NCBI GenBank assembly: GCA_036563895.1 | Contig: DATCLN010000009.1 | Location: 1-8,016, forward strand | DNA length: 8,016 bases | Source of the DNA: ZCTH02-B3 sp036563895 | Lineage (GTDB): Bacteria; Bacillota; Bacilli; Paenibacillales; Paenibacillaceae | Reading direction: 5' to 3' | Part shown: positions 1 to 7,034 of the stretch, in pieces | How the letters are laid out: each line of letters begins with the position of its first letter | Position numbering within the stretch: position 1 is the stretch's first letter | Translations under genes and position numbers: made by a program | The notes under the pieces: model-generated | Database searches by the model: none | Seen by the model: the letters and a program-made list of their open reading frames with translations, nothing else | Told to the model about the DNA's origin: nothing

Positions 1-324
1 ATTGGGGCTGGACGTCGTCATGTCGATCAGCAGGGTTCCCGGTTTCGCATGGGAAAGCAGACCGTTTTCCCCCAGGTAGACTTCCGCCACGTCGCGGGGA
101 AATCCCACCATGGTGATGATGACGTCGGCGTGCGGCGCAAGTTCCGCCGGCGAGTCGTGCCAGACGGCGCCGAGCCGGACCAGTTCTTCGGCCTTTTCCC
201 GCGACCGGTTGTACACGTGCAGCTTGTACCCGGCGCGATGCAAATTTCGCGCCATGCTTCCTCCCATGACGCCCAGCCCGATGAATCCGACAACGGCACG
301 GTCGGGTGTCAGGCTTCCTTCCAT
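1..324 (-). CDS. NAD(P)-dependent beta-hydroxyacid dehydrogenase (3-hydroxyisobutyrate dehydrogenase family), 3'-truncated
   Basis: The first 108 codons of this gene are in the window and the frame stays open to the left edge. The translation has the Rossmann dinucleotide-binding signature GFIGLGVMGGSMARNL at about residues 13-28, then YNRSREKAEEL, a stretch PHADVIITMVG, and the family's substrate-binding signature beginning DMTTSSP at the edge. This is the N-terminal half of a 3-hydroxyisobutyrate / tartronate-semialdehyde / 6-phosphogluconate dehydrogenase-like enzyme, which oxidises or reduces a beta-hydroxyacid using NAD(P) in the cytoplasm. The catalytic lysine and the all-helical C-terminal domain lie outside the window. 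The ATG at 324-322 is preceded by AAAGGAG with 10 nt spacing. The gene begins 36 nt after the GH67-like gene with no terminator between, so it is probably the next gene of the operon. The exact substrate cannot be assigned; handling a product of the upstream glycosidase-like proteins is inference. Confidence 0.92.
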   Translation of the reverse strand, partial: MEGSLTPDRAVVGFIGLGVMGGSMARNLHRAGYKLHVYNRSREKAEELVRLGAVWHDSPAELAPHADVIITMVGFPRDVAEVYLGENGLLSHAKPGTLLIDMTTSSPN

Positions 325-334
325 TTCTCTCCCG

Positions 335-341
335 CTCCTTT
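335..341 (-). promoter_or_regulatory. Ribosome binding site of the dehydrogenase gene
   Basis: AAAGGAG on the minus strand lies 10 nt before the ATG at 324-322, in the 36-nt gap after the preceding gene. It fixes the start of a gene that would otherwise be hard to place because it runs off the window. Confidence 0.7.
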
Positions 342-360
342 GAACCAGGCCTTTCCGTCG

Positions 361-3021
361 TCAACGCCTTTGCTGAATCAAATAATAGGGCAAATTGGAA
401 AATTGGCCGTTGAACCCGGGGACGATCCAGGCGTTCCCCCGGTCGTCGCGCATTTCGAAAAAGTACAGGATCGGATAAGGGGAGGCCGTGTAGCTGCCGG
501 GAATGACGGCCGCCATCTCCCGTCCATCTCCCGTCATATCCGCCTGCCGGTAACTTTCCGCCTGATTGGCGTGCCGGTAAAACAGCGTGACGCGCACGCC
601 AGCGGCATCGTCCGGCAGGACGGCGGCGATCCGGACCGGTTCCCCCGGCCGGAAGCTTTCCGGCGGTTCATGCAGGACCCCGGGCCTGGCGAAATCTTCC
701 CGCGGCAAGGCGGCGGCATTCCGTTTTTCCCCGCCTGCCCCGCCGCCGGACCCGGACGCATTCCGGCGGACCTCATCCAGCTGCCGCTCCATGGCCTGCA
801 GATCTTCGTCGATTTCCGCCAGCCGGTCTTTCCAGTGGCCGCGCATGTGCCGGGCGTAACCGAACGTGATGTCTTCCCGGTAGACGCCCTCGGCGTGCTC
901 CGCCAGCCGGACCCAGCTTTCCTTCGCCTTCCGGTAGTGCGCCACGCCCCGGGCCAGCCGCTCCGCGTCCCCCGTTTGCTCGAACCACGCGTAGGCCACA
1001 CCGGCGCGCAATTTTTCCGCGAAAAAGCGTCCAAGCCCGGCCAGGATGGCCACATCCGTCTGCCAACGGCGGAAGGAGGGCGAACCGGGATCGCCAACCT
1101 TCGCGGCGGCTTCCGCCAGATGCCGTTCGGCGGACTCCGCCAGTTCTTCCAGCCGGTCCGCCACAAACAGCGGCGAATGCTTCCCGCTCCGCTCGCCCCG
1201 CAGCACATCCCGCACGAAATCGTCGATGCGGTAGAACAGCGCCGGATCAAGCGGCTGGACCGCGCCGAACGTCTTCGGTTCCGGCGTGTCGAAGTCGTAG
1301 GGCGAAGGCCGTGCCGGTTTCACGATGGACATGTTGGTGTACATTTCCGGCCAGAACGCGTTGTTGGCCGCGGAGGGGCAATGCGCCGCGGTGAGCAGCG
1401 GCAGGATGCGGCTGGCGTGCGCCAGCGCTTCCTCGCAGGCGCGGGCGGCCTCCCCGAATTCGGCCCGCAGCCAGCGGCGCCAGCCTTCGGGATCCGCTTC
1501 CGGGTTGTAGAGCAGCCGGCCCCAGAGGCGGTAGCTGTACGCGTATTTGCGCCATTCGTGCCCTTCTTCCGCACGGAGGGCGGGATCGGCGTGCGGATCG
1601 CGTCCGCCCGGCGTCCCGGAACCTTTCCGGCCTTTGAACGTCAGGGGCTCGCACCATTCGACCCCCAACGCGCCGCAGAAACTCCCCAGCTTTCCGTAAC
1701 CGGCCGCCATGGCGGGATCGCCCCACAGCAGCACCCGCTGGGTCCCCGGCCAGATGCGGAACAACACGTCGTACCGGCGATCGGCCCGGAAAAAATCCGC
1801 ATATCCATAGCGGGTAAACCGCCGGTGCGTGGCGGTGATCGCCATCAGATCGGGACGGTCGGTGGTCTCCACCGGCAGTTCGGTGGCCCGGATGGCCGCC
1901 TGGTGGTAAGGCGGCCCCATGTGTTCCGCCCAATATTTCGGCGACACCACGACGGGCTGGCCCGTGCTCACGGCCGCTTCGATGCGGTCGAAATCCACCC
2001 CTTTGGCGTGCAGGTCGATTTGCACCGTTCGGCCGCACTCCCGGACGCCGCGAAAGATTTCGCGCCAGAACTCCTCGGCCGGTTCCGGAATCCCGCCCTC
2101 GTAATGCGTGCGAATCGTCACGCCGTCGATGTCCGGACACGCTTCCAGCAGCGTGCGGATGGCGTCGCGGCAATAGGCGGCGTGATTGCCGGGATGGATC
2201 CCCTCCACACGGTACTTGGCCTGCCGAGCTCCCAGATCGTAGGCGTGGTTCCAGAGGCCGAGCTGAAAATGAATGCCCCTGCGCTTGGCTTCCCGGCTGA
2301 TGAACCGGAGCGTGTCCAGATTCCGCTCTCTTTCCTCTTCCGGCAATCCCGCCACGCGCACATCGTAGCCCGGCACCCGGATCAGAAACGGGTAGGTGAA
2401 ACTGAAATAATTGTCCGAAGCCAGCGGGTCGTGCCCGTAGTCGTACCCCATCCCCAAAGCCAGGTGCAGGCGGTTGATCCGGTGTGTGGCCAATTCCGTC
2501 AAATATTCGGTCCAGAACGTCCGGTTGTAGAACCAGGGTTTGTCCTCGGCTTCGCTGACAAACAGGCGACTCACGGCGCGCACGGCCAGGGCCGGCTTTT
2601 CCGACAGCAACCGGAACCGGGCCAGTTCGGCCACCGGATCCGGGGAATGCCGGACCGCATCCGCCGCTTCCAGCAAGGCATAGAGCAAACCCCGTTCGTC
2701 GCGGCCCGCCGCGATCAGCGCGGGGCTTTGTTCATCCCGGTTCCAGAAGAGGCAGAACGATTCCGCTTCCGCGGGCAATGCCGCGCCGTTCCTTTGCAAC
2801 TCCTGCACCGGAACATATTCCGGTCCCGCCACCCAAATCTTCGGAACGCCCGGCGCCTCTTCCGCCGGCGCCCGGCTTTCGGTCACTTCGATGCCCTTCT
2901 GTCGGCACACTTCCGCCAAATGCTCCAGCGCCCACTTCACCGCCTCGCGCCCGGCGACCGGGTCGCCGGCGTTCCGGACGATCACAAGCCGGTTTTGCCC
3001 TTGGGATTTCGCCATGGTCAT
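361..3021 (-). CDS. Putative intracellular glycoside hydrolase, alpha-glucuronidase (GH67)-like, with C-terminal beta-rich module
   Basis: This is an 886-residue protein with no signal peptide or membrane segment, so probably cytoplasmic. Residues about 10-130 form an alpha/beta domain ending in GRDERGLLYALLEAAD, like the non-catalytic N-terminal domain of GH67/GH20 enzymes. After KPALAVRAV (142-150) comes a probable TIM-barrel region to about 470. Its DIDGVTIRTHYEGGIPEP stretch (297-314) resembles the GH67 segment carrying the general acid, which points to Glu308. His338, KYxxxH (362-367), WGDP (433-436) and LWGRLLY (499-505) recur in the upstream 702-residue neighbour. Residues about 600-755 are helical with a charged, coiled-coil-like end, then a Gly-rich linker (757-765) and a beta-rich terminal module (about 775-886). 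I chose the ATG at 3021-3019 because AAGGGGGA sits 6 nt before it. A GTG at 3054-3052 would add 11 residues and overlap the previous stop as GTGA, but has a weak ribosome site. Activity and substrate are inferred; it could be a divergent family of unknown function. Confidence 0.8.
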   Translation of the reverse strand: MTMAKSQGQNRLVIVRNAGDPVAGREAVKWALEHLAEVCRQKGIEVTESRAPAEEAPGVPKIWVAGPEYVPVQELQRNGAALPAEAESFCLFWNRDEQSPALIAAGRDERGLLYALLEAADAVRHSPDPVAELARFRLLSEKPALAVRAVSRLFVSEAEDKPWFYNRTFWTEYLTELATHRINRLHLALGMGYDYGHDPLASDNYFSFTYPFLIRVPGYDVRVAGLPEEERERNLDTLRFISREAKRRGIHFQLGLWNHAYDLGARQAKYRVEGIHPGNHAAYCRDAIRTLLEACPDIDGVTIRTHYEGGIPEPAEEFWREIFRGVRECGRTVQIDLHAKGVDFDRIEAAVSTGQPVVVSPKYWAEHMGPPYHQAAIRATELPVETTDRPDLMAITATHRRFTRYGYADFFRADRRYDVLFRIWPGTQRVLLWGDPAMAAGYGKLGSFCGALGVEWCEPLTFKGRKGSGTPGGRDPHADPALRAEEGHEWRKYAYSYRLWGRLLYNPEADPEGWRRWLRAEFGEAARACEEALAHASRILPLLTAAHCPSAANNAFWPEMYTNMSIVKPARPSPYDFDTPEPKTFGAVQPLDPALFYRIDDFVRDVLRGERSGKHSPLFVADRLEELAESAERHLAEAAAKVGDPGSPSFRRWQTDVAILAGLGRFFAEKLRAGVAYAWFEQTGDAERLARGVAHYRKAKESWVRLAEHAEGVYREDITFGYARHMRGHWKDRLAEIDEDLQAMERQLDEVRRNASGSGGGAGGEKRNAAALPREDFARPGVLHEPPESFRPGEPVRIAAVLPDDAAGVRVTLFYRHANQAESYRQADMTGDGREMAAVIPGSYTASPYPILYFFEMRDDRGNAWIVPGFNGQFSNLPYYLIQQRR

Positions 3022-3027
3022 GAGGGG

Positions 3028-3035
3028 TCCCCCTT
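3028..3035 (-). promoter_or_regulatory. Ribosome binding site deciding the start of the 886-residue protein
   Basis: AAGGGGGA on the minus strand is 6 nt upstream of the ATG at 3021-3019. The alternative GTG at 3054-3052 has only a weak GGCGAG-like sequence before it. This favours the inner ATG, although the GTGA overlap with the preceding stop keeps the longer form possible. Confidence 0.45.
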
Positions 3036-3050
3036 CTTCGCCCTTTTCCT

Positions 3051-5159
3051 TCACGTTCTCGCCGCCGGTTCCGCACCGGCTTCAAATTGCCGCGCCAGCT
3101 CGATGTCGTTCCGCACGTCCTGCAAATAAAGCGGATATCCGAACGTCCGCTTGACCCTCGCCATGAAATAAGCTTTATTGTGAAGGCTCCAATAGTGACC
3201 GAGTTTCTCCCAATGGCGGGCGGCGCGTTCCAGCCACCGGACGGCCCGCCGCTTGCGCCGTTCCAGCCCGCTCAGCCGATACCGGTTCAGCTCCAGGGCG
3301 GCCGAAAATTTGCAGGCGTAATAACGGCCCCACTCGACGTACGCTCTCAGATCCAGCAGCGTGCATTCGGCATGGCTGCCCCGCAACTCGCCCAGCGAGG
3401 CATCGAGGCGGTCCGCGATCTTCTCCGTTTCGGCGGACATCCGGCGCAGGAGCCGGATGATGTCGGGAGGCGTTTCCTCATAGCCGGAGACGGCCTGCTC
3501 CAGATTTCCATCCCGCTCCGCCCGCGCATATTCGGCGATGCCCATGACCCCGACGCCGGGCATGGGCGTTGCGTCCACAAACCGGAGAATGGTCTTGAAT
3601 CCGGTGGTCTGGGACAGACAGCCTTCGGGATGCCACTGGAAATCGTAATCCTCCCAGTAGAGCCGGTTCACCGCGCAAACCATCCGGGAGGCGCGCCTCA
3701 GCCCTTCCAGGAACAACGGGGCGTGGTCGGGACCGTATTGCTCCTCCATCAGATGAATCCACACCGGATCGCCGGCCGCCGGGTCGTAGGACAGCCGCCC
3801 CCACAGCTGGAACTGCAGGAGATGGCGCTCGAAATCGTACCGCCAGGTCTTGTGGCCGTGATCCGCGTGCTGGAAATCCCGGCCCCACACATAGCCGTCC
3901 GCCCCCCAGTAAAACCCTTTGACATAAGGCTTCATCATGCCCCGGACGTACTCCCGCACGTAGTCCGGATCCCCCCAGCGCAGGGTGAACACATCGTCGT
4001 TGCGGACCGTGTACAGCACCTGCGTCTTTTCCAGATCGATGCCGTCCCAGGCCTTCCAGAGCGTCTCGAATTGCGGACGGGGATGGGAGTAGCCGTGGGC
4101 GTTCGAATATTTCCAGCTGATGAAAAATTTTTGCGGATCGAACCGGTGCTGCACCAGATCCCGGATTTCCCGGCCCGCGCTTTGCATGTTGGTGCGGTGG
4201 ATGAACCAGATGTCGCGGCCCGACTGCCGGATCGCTTCCACATAGGTGTCCACGACCCACTGCTGCCGCTCGTACCCGTCGCCGTCCATCCACTCGCTGG
4301 CGGACGTCCCCAATCCCTTCAGCTCGGGATAGGTGATCAGCAGCTGGAGGACCATTTCCCGGAAATAGTCCCGGATGATGTCCGACTGCATGCGGAACCG
4401 GTTGAGCGGCTTGCCGACCCGGTGATGGAACACCTCGCGCATGTTGCCGAAATCGCCGACGCTTTCCGGCAGGCCGAGCCCCCTGGCCACCTCCGGGATC
4501 AGCCGGATGTTCCAGGTGAACAGAATGACGTCGATGCCGCGGTTTTGCGCGTGGCGGAAGATTTCCCGGAAAAACCGGATGTTCCGGTCGATCTCGGCGT
4601 CGCTGAACGGATTGGCCGCCCGGTATTTGGGCGACACGACCATGAAGTGGAACGGGTGCTCGGACCACAGGCTCAGGCAGTTGTAACGGTTCAGGGCCAG
4701 CATGTCGATGAAGGCCTTCCAGAACTCCGGGTCCAGACAGGTTTTCTCATTCCGTTCAAAGGGATCGCCTTCATCCAGCGGGACAAAGGGAAGGTTGAAT
4801 TTGACGCCGCGGATCGCCAGCGCCGGCTTTTGCACGATCTCGCCGCCATCCGGCAGATCCTCGCCGCGCGCGAGGCGTTCCGCCCACTCGAGGCACCCGT
4901 ACATCACGCCGCGGGAATCCGGCCCCTCGATGTGAATCCGTCCGCCGCACCGCCGGATGCGGAACGATTCCGCTTCCGCCGGGGTCTCCCCGCCGCGTCC
5001 GTCCGTTTTGCGGACCACGATGCCCTTTTGCGGCAACGGAACCGCACCGTGCTCCCGGAAACGCTCCACGAAGTAGACGCCTTTTCGTCTCAGGCTGCTT
5101 TTGATCTGTTCGACGCCGAACGAAATGACGGGATCCGTATGGTCGTAAATCAGGTTCAC
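3051..5159 (-). CDS. Putative intracellular glycoside hydrolase, GH67-like, paralogue of the downstream gene
   Basis: This is a 702-residue protein without a signal peptide. The N-terminal domain (about 1-108) ends with IHIEGPDSRGVMYGCLEWAE (76-95), the pattern of the GH67/GH20-type N-terminal domain: a strand, an SRG or TRG turn, then a helix starting MYG. KPALAIRGV (111-119) marks the entry to a probable TIM barrel (about 116-430). KGLGTSASEWMDGDG (281-295) offers Glu289 as candidate general acid. His321, KYxxxH (350-355), RWGDP (394-398) and LWGRLSYDP (452-460) match the downstream 886-residue protein in order, so the two are likely diverged paralogues. The region after about 460 is largely helical and aromatic-rich, and there is no extra C-terminal module. 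The ATG at 5159-5157 lies 30 nt after the permease stop with a modest GGGGA-type ribosome site; the stop overlaps the possible GTG start of the next gene. The role is probably cytoplasmic cleavage of an imported oligosaccharide. The family resemblance is my reading of motifs and not a database match. Confidence 0.8.
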   Translation of the reverse strand: MNLIYDHTDPVISFGVEQIKSSLRRKGVYFVERFREHGAVPLPQKGIVVRKTDGRGGETPAEAESFRIRRCGGRIHIEGPDSRGVMYGCLEWAERLARGEDLPDGGEIVQKPALAIRGVKFNLPFVPLDEGDPFERNEKTCLDPEFWKAFIDMLALNRYNCLSLWSEHPFHFMVVSPKYRAANPFSDAEIDRNIRFFREIFRHAQNRGIDVILFTWNIRLIPEVARGLGLPESVGDFGNMREVFHHRVGKPLNRFRMQSDIIRDYFREMVLQLLITYPELKGLGTSASEWMDGDGYERQQWVVDTYVEAIRQSGRDIWFIHRTNMQSAGREIRDLVQHRFDPQKFFISWKYSNAHGYSHPRPQFETLWKAWDGIDLEKTQVLYTVRNDDVFTLRWGDPDYVREYVRGMMKPYVKGFYWGADGYVWGRDFQHADHGHKTWRYDFERHLLQFQLWGRLSYDPAAGDPVWIHLMEEQYGPDHAPLFLEGLRRASRMVCAVNRLYWEDYDFQWHPEGCLSQTTGFKTILRFVDATPMPGVGVMGIAEYARAERDGNLEQAVSGYEETPPDIIRLLRRMSAETEKIADRLDASLGELRGSHAECTLLDLRAYVEWGRYYACKFSAALELNRYRLSGLERRKRRAVRWLERAARHWEKLGHYWSLHNKAYFMARVKRTFGYPLYLQDVRNDIELARQFEAGAEPAART

Positions 5160-5189
5160 CGCTCATCCCCGCTTTCCGGAACGAATCCC

Positions 5190-6062
5190 TCATCCCTTGA
5201 TCGAACCCAGCATGACGCCCTTGGCAAAGTATTTCTGCAGGAACGGATAGACCACCAGAATCGGGGCCATGGCCAGCATGATGGATGCCATCCGGATGGT
5301 TTCCTGCGGCACGATCCGGGCGTCCGCGCCGACGATCTGGGAGTTGGAATCCGCATCGATGACCAGCGCTTTGATCAACACCTGCAGCGTCCATTTTTCC
5401 GAGTCCGACAGATAAATCAGCGCGTTGAAATACGTGTTCCAGTGCGACACGGCGTAAAACAGCGTGAAGGCGGCGATGGCCGGCATCGACAGGGGAACGA
5501 CGATGCGCCAGAACACGGCGAAATCGGAACACCCGTCGATTCGGGCCGCATCCTCCAGCTCCGGCGGAAGGGAGTCCAGAAAGCTTTTGATCAGGATCAT
5601 GCTCCAGGAATTGGTCAGTCCCATCCAGATCAGCGACCAGTGGGAATTGAGCAGCCCGAGTTCCTTGACCAGCAGGTAGTTGGGCAGAATGCCCGCGTTG
5701 AACAGAAGGGTGAAAATGACCATGCCCAGCATCAGGTTGCGCCCCGGCATCTGCTTTTTGGTCAGGGCGTAGGCGAACATGAACGAGACCGCGATGCCGA
5801 TCGCCGTTCCCACCACGGTGACGAACACGGTGCTTTTCAACGCGTTGATATAAGCGTTGGTCGACAGGATATATTCATAGGAGGCTAGCGACCATTTTTC
5901 CGGAAACATGTAAAACTTGAACGGCACATAGACCTTGGGATCCGTGAAAGACACGCTGAAGACGTAGATGAACGGCAGCACGCACAACAGGGAAAACAGA
6001 GCCAGCAGCGTGTAATTGACGAAGTCGAACAGGGTCATCCTCTTGGTTGCGACGAAACTCAC
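5190..6062 (-). CDS. Carbohydrate ABC transporter permease, MalG family (YtcP/LplC-like)
   Basis: This 290-residue inner-membrane permease is one of two subunits forming the import channel. It has hydrophobic segments at about 14-36, 78-100, 110-130, 141-160, 190-208 and 257-275. The cytoplasmic EAA loop that contacts the ATPase is ELEDAARIDGCSDFAVFWRI (168-187), followed by VVPL. The short N-terminus, the VSFTDPKVY region and the C-terminal KYFAKGVMLGSIKG are typical of the YtcP/LplC subgroup, which pairs with LplB-type permeases in Paenibacillaceae and is generally linked to uptake of complex or pectin-derived saccharides. The length is normal for the family. The start is GTG at 6062-6060, chosen for its strong GAGGAGG ribosome site 7 nt upstream. 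The gene follows the partner permease by 12 nt. No solute-binding protein gene follows it, as would be usual; glycosidase-like genes come instead. Confidence 0.95.
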   Translation of the reverse strand: MSFVATKRMTLFDFVNYTLLALFSLLCVLPFIYVFSVSFTDPKVYVPFKFYMFPEKWSLASYEYILSTNAYINALKSTVFVTVVGTAIGIAVSFMFAYALTKKQMPGRNLMLGMVIFTLLFNAGILPNYLLVKELGLLNSHWSLIWMGLTNSWSMILIKSFLDSLPPELEDAARIDGCSDFAVFWRIVVPLSMPAIAAFTLFYAVSHWNTYFNALIYLSDSEKWTLQVLIKALVIDADSNSQIVGADARIVPQETIRMASIMLAMAPILVVYPFLQKYFAKGVMLGSIKG

Positions 6063-6069
6063 GGGAACG

Positions 6070-6076
6070 CCTCCTC
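6070..6076 (-). promoter_or_regulatory. Strong ribosome binding site of the MalG-type permease gene
   Basis: GAGGAGG on the minus strand lies 7 nt before the GTG at 6062-6060 and overlaps the TGA stop of the upstream permease (6077-6075). It justifies a GTG start over the ATG nine codons in. Confidence 0.85.
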
Positions 6077-7034
6077 AATAGATGCCCTCGTGTCCCATTT
6101 TCTTCACGGCGTAGTTGGAAAGCAGGACGAGAACCAGACCGACCACGCCCTTGAACATGCCCACCGCGACGCCGAAGGTGATCTGTCCCCTCAGGATGCC
6201 CACGCTGTAGGCATAGGTGTCAAACACTTCGGCGACGGACATCACCAGCGGATTCATCATCAGAAGCACCTGCTCGAATCCCACGTCGGCCATGTTGCCG
6301 AGCCGCAGAATGAGCAGCACGATGATCGTGGTGCGGATGGCTGGCAGCGTAATGTGCCAGATTTGCCGGAAACGGGAGGCTCCGTCCATGACCGCGGCCT
6401 CGTATAGCCGCGGATCGACGCCGGCCAGGGCCGCCAGGAAGATGATGGTCCCCCAGCCGGCTTCTTTCCAGATGTTCTGGACGGTAATGATGAACCAGAA
6501 ATAGTTCGGGTTGGTCAGAAACGTGATCGGTTCATGGCCAAGGGTGACCAGGATTTTGTTGACGACGCCGATGTCCGCGGACAGCAGGAAAAACGTCAGG
6601 CTCGCCACGACCACCCAGGACAGAAAGTGCGGCAAATAGACGATCGACTGGTTGATCCGCTTGAAGATCCCGTGCCTCACTTCGTTGAGCATCAGGGCCA
6701 GCAGGATCGGGACGGGAAACATGAAGATCAGTCCCAGGATGTTGATCGCCAGCGTGTTGCGGAGCATGAGGTAAAATTTCTCGCCCGCGAACAGATCCTC
6801 GAAGTTCTTGAATCCGATCCATTCACTGGCCCACAGGCCGGCGTAGGGGTTGTATTCCATGAACGCGAGAACCAGTCCCCACATCGGGGCGATCTTGAAG
6901 ACCAGAAAATAGACCAATCCGGGCAGTGCCAGAAGGTAAAGCCACCTGTAACGCCACATCCTCCGAAAAAGGGAGGGCGATTTCGCAGCCGCTTCCGGCG
7001 CCGCGCCGCCGGACACTGCGGTGACAGAGCGCAT
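6075..7034 (-). CDS. Carbohydrate ABC transporter permease, MalF family (LplB-like)
   Basis: This 319-residue inner-membrane permease is the MalF-like partner of the next gene. It has a cytoplasmic N-terminus rich in Ala and Ser, then membrane spans at about 31-57, 92-117, 132-152, 178-203, 233-246 and 285-308. The EAA loop YEAAVMDGASRFRQIWHITL (211-230), followed by Pro, is the ATPase contact. The motifs LYLLALPGLVYFLVFKIAPM, YNPYAG, IGFKNFEDLF and the C-terminal NYAVKKMGHEGIY are characteristic of LplB-type permeases of Paenibacillus and relatives. The ATG at 7034-7032 overlaps the regulator stop as TGATG, so translation is probably coupled; GAGGGA lies just upstream. The reading frame stays open further upstream, but that extension would run through the regulator's DNA-binding domain in another frame and is not credible. 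Confidence 0.95.
   Translation of the reverse strand: MRSVTAVSGGAAPEAAAKSPSLFRRMWRYRWLYLLALPGLVYFLVFKIAPMWGLVLAFMEYNPYAGLWASEWIGFKNFEDLFAGEKFYLMLRNTLAINILGLIFMFPVPILLALMLNEVRHGIFKRINQSIVYLPHFLSWVVVASLTFFLLSADIGVVNKILVTLGHEPITFLTNPNYFWFIITVQNIWKEAGWGTIIFLAALAGVDPRLYEAAVMDGASRFRQIWHITLPAIRTTIIVLLILRLGNMADVGFEQVLLMMNPLVMSVAEVFDTYAYSVGILRGQITFGVAVGMFKGVVGLVLVLLSNYAVKKMGHEGIY

Noticed and set aside
325..360. Possible terminator between the 886-residue gene and the dehydrogenase
   Set aside because: The 36-nt gap has no stable hairpin followed by a T run on the minus strand and contains a good ribosome binding site.
49..3129. Very long open frame on the plus strand opposite the 886-residue gene
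   Set aside because: It is antisense to a gene with clear domains, and its product is rich in Arg, Pro, His and Gly with no recognisable motif. Such frames arise in GC-rich genes because the antisense frame lacks stops.
3087..5888. Second very long plus-strand open frame, opposite the 702-residue gene and a permease
   Set aside because: It has the same low-complexity composition, runs across a gene boundary on the other strand and overlaps the first antisense frame. It is a composition artefact.
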